Positions 6,625 through 11,917 of a DNA stretch of 11,917 nucleotides are shown here, piece by piece (the stretch's first letter is position 1; each line of letters opens with the position of its first letter). The notes below the pieces were generated by a model. It saw only the letters and a list, made by a program, of their open reading frames with translations, was not told where the DNA came from and did no database searches. The translations under genes and the position numbers were made by a program. The stretch is from Christiangramia sp. (GTDB lineage Bacteria > Bacteroidota > Bacteroidia > Flavobacteriales > Flavobacteriaceae): positions 1-11,917 of the forward strand of contig JAGXII010000153.1 of the NCBI GenBank assembly GCA_024635735.1. Reading direction: 5' to 3'.

Positions 6625-9039
6625 TTAATTTTTTTGATCTTCAGAATCCAGTTCTTCTTCATCTTCTTCTGTTTCAATAATCCTCATCGAAGGCTCTTTA
6701 AGAACTTTCTTATTCGCGATACTACTTTCCAGTGATAATAATAAAGATGGCAGTAAAAGTAAATTAGAAAGCATTGCAAAAAGCAAAGTTGCAGAAACGA
6801 GTCCGCCCAATGCTACAGTTCCGCCAAAACTACTTATCATAAATACTGAAAATCCAAAGAAAAGGACTATCGAAGTATAGAACATACTTACTCCTGTTTC
6901 CCGTAATGCTGCATAAACTGAACGTTTAATCTTCCAGTTATGTGCCTTAAGTTCCTGCCTGTATTTTGCCAGGAAGTGAATAGTATCATCTACCGAGATC
7001 CCAAACGCTATACTAAAAACAAGGATCGTTGAAGGTTTTATGGGGACTCCCAGGAATCCCATAACACCAGCCGTTACTATAAGAGGAAGCAGGTTAGGTA
7101 CCAGAGAGATCAGGATCATTCTAAAACTTCTAAACATCCAGGCCATTAAGCCGGCAATCAAAAGTATAGCTAGTCCCAGAGATATAATTAGGTTTCTAAC
7201 CAGGTAATTTGTTCCTTTTTGAAAGAGCAGAGCTTTACCAGTAAGCGAAACGTCATATCTTTCTTTAGGGAATATTTTATTGATCTGCGGAATGAGGTCT
7301 TCCTCGATCTTTTCCATCTTGTCGGTTCCCACGTCCTGCATAAACGTAGTAATCCTTGCGTATCTGCCCGTAGAATCTACATAGGATTGCATGATGCCTT
7401 CCTGTGAAGAAAGATTTTTAGCATAAGGCATAATAAAATTCTGTTCCTGGGAAGAAGGCAGCTGGTAATATTTTGGATTTCCATTGTAATAGGCTTGCTT
7501 GGCATACTTTACGATCCTGGTGACAGATAATGGTTTAGAAAGTTCCGGAATATCCTGGATAAACTGTTCCAGTTGATCCATCCTTTTCAGGGTAGAAAGT
7601 TTTAGAACTCCTTTTGGCCGCTTTGTATCTATAAATATTTCCAGCGGCATAACGCCATCGAATTCCCGTTCAAAGAACTTGACGTCTTTAAAGAACTGGG
7701 TTTCCTGAGGCATGTCTTCCAGAATGCTTCCCGAAATTTTAATGGTATACATCCCAATAATGCTCACTACTAGTAATGAAACGGCCGATATGTATATAGC
7801 GATCCTGTGATGTCTCACCATTTTTTCCATCCAACTTACAAAACCACCAATCCATTTTTTGTTCAAATGCTTTAAGTGCCTGTCTTTGGGATGTTTCAAA
7901 TAACTATAAACCACCGGGATAATAAGTAGGCTTAATACAAAAATTGCGAGGATATTTATAGAAGCTACTGCCCCAAACTCTCGTAATAGCTTACTATCGG
8001 TTAAAATGAAAGTAGCAAATCCCGATGCTGTAGTAAGGTTGGTCATTAGGGTTGCATTCCCCACTTTAGCGATTACCCGCTGTAGAGATTTCGCCTGGTT
8101 CCCATGCTTTTTAATTTCCTGCTGATATTTATTAATCAGGAAAATGCAGTTTGGGATTCCAATTACAATAATAAGTGGAGGAATTAGAGCCGTTAAAATT
8201 GTGATCTCATAGTTGAGTAAACCAATTACTCCAAAGGCCCACATTACGCCAATACAAACTGTAAGCATGGAGATGAGGGTGGCTCTTACAGACCTGAAAA
8301 AGAAAAAGAAAATCAGGGAAGTTACTGCCAGCGCAGCCAGGATAAACAGCCCGATTTCATCAATGATATTTTGCGAATTCAGGGTCCTGATATATGGCAT
8401 GCCGGAAACCCTTACATCAATATGATAATTATCTTCAAATTCCTTGATCAGCGGGTCAAGTTCTTCCAGAACAAAGATCTTTCTGGCTTTGGTGTTTACC
8501 AGCTCCTTATTGAGATATAAAGCCGATTGGATAGTGTTTGAATGAGAACTGTAAACCAGATTTTCATAAAACGGAAGCTCTGTAAAGAGTTTGTTTTCAA
8601 AATTATTAAGAGTGGCGCTATCCGGATTTGCTTCTGCTATTACCGGTACCATTTCAAAACGCTTGGGATCTTCAAACTTCTTAAGCTCTTTGAGACTTGC
8701 TGGAGAAATTACATGATCAACTTCAGGGTAAGAAGATAGTTTTTTGGTAAGCTTATTCCATGCAGCGAACTTTTCAGGAGTAAAGAGAGCTGAATCCTGA
8801 ACTCCGAGTAAAATCAGGTTTCCTTCCTCACCAAACTTATTCAGAAAATCGGTATAAGTAATATTTACTTCATGATCGTCTGGCATCAGGTTCGCTTCCG
8901 TATAGGAAAAACGCATATTTTTCCACTGAGTAGCGAGCAATACCGTGGCCGTTATTATCGCGATAATAATAATAATACGGATTCTTAAAATAAGGCGGGC
9001 GATAGAATTCCAGAACCCAAAGCTAAAGATCTTTTGCAT
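6625..9039 (-). CDS. RND/MMPL-superfamily transporter (SSD-like, 12 TM)
   Basis: An 804-residue inner-membrane protein with the duplicated RND plan. TM1 is at about 16-36, a periplasmic loop spans about 37-228, and five helices lie within about 229-381. TM7 is at about 412-432, a second loop spans about 433-612, and five helices lie within about 613-770. The C-terminal tail is acidic (ETEEDEEELDSEDQ). VSGMPYIRTL at 211-220 and VSLTGKALLFQKGT at 597-610 are the paired loop ends seen in this family. The helix expected to carry proton-relay acids has GISVDDTIHF (680-689) in the second half, but GIPNCIFLINKY (294-305) in the first. The length (about 800 rather than 1,000 or more) and lack of an adjacent periplasmic adaptor or TolC-type gene favour an MMPL/hopanoid-exporter-like or Patched-like member over an AcrB drug pump. 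The substrate is unknown; lipid or hydrophobic cargo is inference. A TACCTTTG box lies 18 nt upstream. Confidence 0.87.
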   Translation of the reverse strand: MQKIFSFGFWNSIARLILRIRIIIIIAIITATVLLATQWKNMRFSYTEANLMPDDHEVNITYTDFLNKFGEEGNLILLGVQDSALFTPEKFAAWNKLTKKLSSYPEVDHVISPASLKELKKFEDPKRFEMVPVIAEANPDSATLNNFENKLFTELPFYENLVYSSHSNTIQSALYLNKELVNTKARKIFVLEELDPLIKEFEDNYHIDVRVSGMPYIRTLNSQNIIDEIGLFILAALAVTSLIFFFFFRSVRATLISMLTVCIGVMWAFGVIGLLNYEITILTALIPPLIIVIGIPNCIFLINKYQQEIKKHGNQAKSLQRVIAKVGNATLMTNLTTASGFATFILTDSKLLREFGAVASINILAIFVLSLLIIPVVYSYLKHPKDRHLKHLNKKWIGGFVSWMEKMVRHHRIAIYISAVSLLVVSIIGMYTIKISGSILEDMPQETQFFKDVKFFEREFDGVMPLEIFIDTKRPKGVLKLSTLKRMDQLEQFIQDIPELSKPLSVTRIVKYAKQAYYNGNPKYYQLPSSQEQNFIMPYAKNLSSQEGIMQSYVDSTGRYARITTFMQDVGTDKMEKIEEDLIPQINKIFPKERYDVSLTGKALLFQKGTNYLVRNLIISLGLAILLIAGLMAWMFRSFRMILISLVPNLLPLIVTAGVMGFLGVPIKPSTILVFSIAFGISVDDTIHFLAKYRQELKAHNWKIKRSVYAALRETGVSMFYTSIVLFFGFSVFMISSFGGTVALGGLVSATLLFAMLSNLLLLPSLLLSLESSIANKKVLKEPSMRIIETEEDEEELDSEDQKN

Positions 9040-9057
9040 TGCTTTGTTTTAGCGGCG

Positions 9058-9065
9058 CAAAGGTA
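9058..9065 (-). promoter_or_regulatory. Candidate -7 box for the RND transporter gene (TACCTTTG)
   Basis: TACCTTTG on the - strand matches TAnnTTTG and ends 18 nt before the ATG, in the 76-nt gap after the DUF5686 gene. No TTG is seen at the -33 distance, so support is partial. The location agrees with the boxes before asnS and rpoN. Confidence 0.45.
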
Positions 9066-9115
9066 AAAAAAGCTGTTTTAAATCCTTTAGTATTAGTGCG
9101 CTATTCTTGTAATAT

Positions 9116-11578
9116 TTACAGTTGTAGCTGCAAAGTGAATTTAAAGGAGAAATTCTCCTTAAAAGTTGGCAGGTGATAAGCGCCATAACGATACGCTGCG
9201 CTTAGACCAAAACCCGAAAAAAGCTTATTTAGTTCCATTCCGAATTCGGAATATCCCTTTTCCAGAGTTTTAAAAGGAATGTTCTGATGTTTTTCTGAGT
9301 TTTCCATGTCACCAATAGCATGTCTTGAAATAAAAACGAGTTCGGGTTTAAAGCTTTCTGAAATCCGGAAAGGTCTTAGTTGGTGCCGAATATGGATCAT
9401 GGCCAGCCTGTCACTGAAAAACTCATTAAAATACATGGTTTCAAAACTATTTCTTCCTGCAACCGAAAATCTTTTAAAAATTTGTTCCCGATTGGGATTA
9501 TTGGGATAAGCGTGAAAAGCATGTGTAAGGGGCAGGTCTCCAAAGGCATAATTACCTTCCAGGATAAAATCGGTTCTGGATTGGTCCAGCTGTTGTATTT
9601 CATGTTCCACCTTGAATCCAATCCGGGTGAAATTAAAGTCCCCGTCAAGTAAACCACTAAAAGAATGCTCAATTTGCCCTGTAAATTGAGGGAAGTTTCG
9701 CTTTAATAGAATGGTTCTTTCCGGCGTCCCCATAAAGCGGGAAAATGGCCTCCATAGAAAGGAAAAAGTTGCTGTTGTTAGTCTGTAATCTGAATATTCT
9801 ATTCCATTATTTATGAAGCTATAATCTTTAATTTGCCAGATATCTTCTCTCCCAAACCTTAACTCTGCATTGAGTTTAGGAGAAAAATTGTGTTCCAGGC
9901 TGGTCCAGTATGTCTTATAATTATAAAAGAAATTTATGTTTACGAATCTTGGTTCCAGGATCAAAAAAGTATTCCGTCCTTTTAGATAATCAAAAGAGCC
10001 CGTTTCTTTAATGTCTCTTGAAACAAAGAAATTGAGGTTTGTTCCATTCCTCTTATCCAGGTAAAACTCTGTTCCAATTCCATATTTTAAAACCTCGTCT
10101 TTAAAACCGTAAGTGGAATAGCCATTAATATTGAAATTCTCAGAAATTTGATCATTTGTCCTCCCTCCAAAACCAAGTCGAATACCCTCATAATTACTGA
10201 ATTTAAAAATCTTACTAAGATCGAGATCCCAGAATCCAAGGGGGTAAGAACCTGCGGCAATGGCATTTTTAATTTTAATCCTTCGTTTTACATTTCCTGC
10301 TTCAATCAAACTGTCCACCTTTTTACGGGTGGCTATATCACGACCGCTAAAAATAAGTTGCCGGTTTTCCTTCCAGAAAATGGAATCTCTTTGAGAAGCC
10401 ATATCGGTAACAGAAATTTCGGTTCCCGGGCGATCAATTTCGCCATCGAAATTAAGGTCTACTTCGTAATTTTTAGTCGTTGAATTAAGATACAGGTCTC
10501 TCGAAACCTTATCTGAACCCAGAATAACATCCAGAATTCCTTTTTTTTGCTGGAGTGTGCCTACTGAAATTGTTCCACCAAATACCGCTATTTCCTTACC
10601 TCCCGAACCTGGCCAAATCCTGGTGATCTGTTCTGAACGAAACCAGATATCCTTTTCCGGATGATATTCGTAATTATGAATCACCTCCAGCTTTACCGCG
10701 CCAAGTAATTGTGCCCTGGCTTTTTGAATGGCAAGACTTGTAGTGTCCAGATACAGTACTCCCTCAAGGCCGGCAACTACTTTTTCACGTTTTGGTTTAA
10801 AATACAGCAAATAAGCAGGCTGGGATGTTTGCGTGGTATCCAGGATTTTATATTCATAATTTTCAAGAGCTTCTTTAGACAATGGGCCTGCATATTCGGT
10901 TTTATAAAGCTCATATTTTTTCTTGTAAAGCGAGAGCGGATTTACTTCCATAACAAGTACATTATAAACCGGCTCTTCAAAACCGGCAGTTTCCACTCCG
11001 GTTACCTTTTCTTTACTTCCTTCTTTCTGTGTATAAAAATTTTCAGAAATCTTTTCTGATAAATATCCCCGGCCTTCATTGAGAATGGTTTTAAATTTAG
11101 CCGAAGTAGAATCGGCATTTAATTGTATTTCTCTGTGTTCATTATCGATAATGAATTTAGAATAAGATTTATACTTAAAACCTTTAAGTGCCCTTTCCGG
11201 ATCATTGAATTCACGGTTTTTAATGGCTTTCCTTATAATTTCTTCTGCAGGATCGGGTCCCGATGAAATTAGAACTGTATCGAGTTCTTCAAAAACTGGC
11301 TTTAAAGCTATTTCAAGATATCGGGTAGCACTACTAATAAATGTCTTTAGCTCACGAAAGCCTATATATGAAATTATAATTTCTTCTGATTCCTCATTTA
11401 AGCTGAATTCAAAACTCCCGTCTATATTGGTAAGAATATGCCTGTCTTCTGAAATCTGAATTTTCGCATAGGGTAGTGGCTCGCGTGTCTCCTGGTTAAC
11501 GACTCTCCCGCGAATAATTTTCTGCGCAGTAGCGTTCAGACTGAATAAAAAGAGTACAAATATTACCAGGTTCCGCAT
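9116..11578 (-). CDS. DUF5686 outer-membrane protein with carboxypeptidase-regulatory-like domain
   Basis: This 820-residue exported protein has a signal peptide at 1-18 (cleavage after ATA). Residues about 20-95 form a CarboxypepD_reg-like/CNA-B-type beta-sandwich (IIRGRVVNQETREPLPYAKI, then NIDGSFEF and IISYIGF), as at the front of many Bacteroidota TonB-dependent receptors. The helix DPAEEIIRKAIKNREFN at 109-125 and the long beta-rich remainder resemble the DUF5686 family. From about 460 the pattern (YEGIRLGFGGRTN and many alternating aromatic strands, ending in FTLQLQL) fits an outer-membrane beta-barrel. I see no TonB box or plug domain, so it is not a standard TonB-dependent receptor. 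A DLNFDGEID loop at 374-382 resembles a calcium-binding loop. Function is unknown. It is probably transcribed alone: the frr terminator lies upstream and a gap with a -7 box lies downstream. I could not find a full promoter; the best upstream match, TAGTATTG at 11597-11590, has one mismatch. Confidence 0.85.
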   Translation of the reverse strand: MRNLVIFVLFLFSLNATAQKIIRGRVVNQETREPLPYAKIQISEDRHILTNIDGSFEFSLNEESEEIIISYIGFRELKTFISSATRYLEIALKPVFEELDTVLISSGPDPAEEIIRKAIKNREFNDPERALKGFKYKSYSKFIIDNEHREIQLNADSTSAKFKTILNEGRGYLSEKISENFYTQKEGSKEKVTGVETAGFEEPVYNVLVMEVNPLSLYKKKYELYKTEYAGPLSKEALENYEYKILDTTQTSQPAYLLYFKPKREKVVAGLEGVLYLDTTSLAIQKARAQLLGAVKLEVIHNYEYHPEKDIWFRSEQITRIWPGSGGKEIAVFGGTISVGTLQQKKGILDVILGSDKVSRDLYLNSTTKNYEVDLNFDGEIDRPGTEISVTDMASQRDSIFWKENRQLIFSGRDIATRKKVDSLIEAGNVKRRIKIKNAIAAGSYPLGFWDLDLSKIFKFSNYEGIRLGFGGRTNDQISENFNINGYSTYGFKDEVLKYGIGTEFYLDKRNGTNLNFFVSRDIKETGSFDYLKGRNTFLILEPRFVNINFFYNYKTYWTSLEHNFSPKLNAELRFGREDIWQIKDYSFINNGIEYSDYRLTTATFSFLWRPFSRFMGTPERTILLKRNFPQFTGQIEHSFSGLLDGDFNFTRIGFKVEHEIQQLDQSRTDFILEGNYAFGDLPLTHAFHAYPNNPNREQIFKRFSVAGRNSFETMYFNEFFSDRLAMIHIRHQLRPFRISESFKPELVFISRHAIGDMENSEKHQNIPFKTLEKGYSEFGMELNKLFSGFGLSAAYRYGAYHLPTFKENFSFKFTLQLQL

Positions 11579-11641
11579 ATAGATGCTTACAATACTATTT
11601 TTGAATTGATTGTCCGTAAAGTATCACAATTTAATAAAGTG

Positions 11642-11724
11642 CGTCACTCTGAACTTGTTTCAGAATCTTAAAATACTATAAATCCTCATTATAAATGAGA
11701 CCCTGAAATAAATTCAGGGTGACG
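11642..11724. repeat. Nested inverted-repeat element (REP/MITE-like)
   Basis: Two 29-nt arms, 11642-11670 and 11696-11724, are inverted copies with 23 of 29 positions matching, separated by a 25-nt AT-rich spacer. All six differences are transitions. Each arm is itself palindromic: CTGAA/TTCAG in the left arm, and a perfect 8-bp accctgaa/ttcagggt stem with a 5-nt loop in the right arm (11700-11720). The arms start with cgtcac. No reading frame lies inside. This is the form of a dispersed intergenic repeat or a short non-autonomous element; copy number cannot be judged from one window. Confidence 0.72.
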
Positions 11725-11785
11725 AGATAACTATTATGACTAAAAACGGAGATACATAATTTTTGATTTAAAATACACTTAATAT

Positions 11786-11834
11786 AAAAATTGCCGGTCA
11801 AATCTGTAATTTATTCAGATCTAATCCGGCAATT
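11786..11834 (-). terminator. Rho-independent terminator of frr
   Basis: On the - strand a 9-bp stem AATTGCCGG (11834-11826) with CCGGCAATT (11797-11789) encloses a second helix AGATCTG/CAGAT (with one mismatch beyond it) and is followed by a short T run through 11786. It starts 22 nt after the frr stop codon, so it most likely ends the frr transcript. Confidence 0.72.
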
Positions 11835-11855
11835 CTTCTAATAAAAAAAAGGTCA

Positions 11856-11917
11856 TTAAACGGTCATAATCTCTTTTTCCTTAATTTCTAAAATCCTGTC
11901 GACACGTTCTATATAAC
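11856..11917 (-). CDS. frr: Ribosome recycling factor, C-terminal fragment (partial)
   Basis: The - strand is open from the window edge to a TAA at 11858-11856 and encodes YIERVDRILEIKEKEIMTV. This amphipathic, Lys/Glu-rich helix ending in KEKEIMTV matches the C-terminal helix of RRF in flavobacteria as I know it. RRF works with EF-G to split post-termination ribosomes. Only 19 residues are in the window, so identity depends on this short tail. The terminator directly downstream supports a real gene end. Confidence 0.75.
   Translation of the reverse strand, partial: YIERVDRILEIKEKEIMTV

Noticed and set aside
8296..8315. A/G-rich repeat (gaaaaa units) in the RND gene as a slippage site
   Set aside because: It encodes a run of Phe codons (TTT/TTC mixed) inside a membrane helix, and the frame continues normally on both sides.
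10148..11059. Open frames of 111 and 116 codons on the + strand opposite the DUF5686 gene
   Set aside because: They are antisense shadows of a long continuous outer-membrane protein gene, with unrelated composition and no motif.
11590..11597. TAGTATTG before the DUF5686 gene as a -7 box
   Set aside because: It has one mismatch to TAnnTTTG and no TTG at the expected spacing. It is too weak to list as a promoter.

Overview
The window looks like a chromosomal housekeeping segment from a marine-type member of the Flavobacteriaceae (Bacteroidota), possibly close to Gramella/Christiangramia. The genus is my inference; the family-level call is firmer. It rests on the PorT-type protein, paired long ExbD proteins, a DUF5686 outer-membrane protein with an N-terminal carboxypeptidase-regulatory-like domain, the Bacteroidota form of sigma-54, and -7 promoter boxes of the TAnnTTTG type. 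Base composition is moderately AT-rich throughout. I see no insertion sequence, phage gene, CRISPR array, tRNA or rRNA.

Layout. Positions 1-1977 are on the + strand: the last codons of an unidentified gene, two exbD genes, a strong terminator, and a porT-like gene. All other genes are on the - strand. Read in the direction of transcription (from 11917 down), they are: the C-terminus of ribosome recycling factor (frr) and its terminator; a nested inverted-repeat element; an 820-residue DUF5686 outer-membrane protein; an 804-residue RND/MMPL-type transporter; asparaginyl-tRNA synthetase (asnS); an RluA-family pseudouridine synthase that starts with TTG; sigma-54 (rpoN); and a small polytopic membrane protein whose first codon overlaps the rpoN stop. 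The last gene meets porT tail to tail with a 6-nt overlap.

How the parts may work together. The ExbD pair is the proton-motive-force-harvesting half of an ExbB/ExbD system that energises outer-membrane processes. PorT is an outer-membrane-associated factor of the type IX secretion system in related bacteria. AsnS, the pseudouridine synthase and RRF belong to translation. RpoN is a global alternative sigma factor. The RND and DUF5686 proteins act at the inner and outer membrane.

Most of the window is conserved core genome, and I found no clear new multi-gene system. The points most worth a second look are: (1) an 11-nt repeat that lets the exbD terminator arm pair either with its own partner or with the start of porT; (2) a protein coupled to rpoN that carries degenerate PAP2 phosphatase motifs; (3) a CxxC pair in the periplasmic part of the first ExbD; (4) a TA-T8-G tract upstream of the TTG-started pseudouridine synthase gene that resembles an expanded -7 box; and (5) the nested inverted repeat beside frr.
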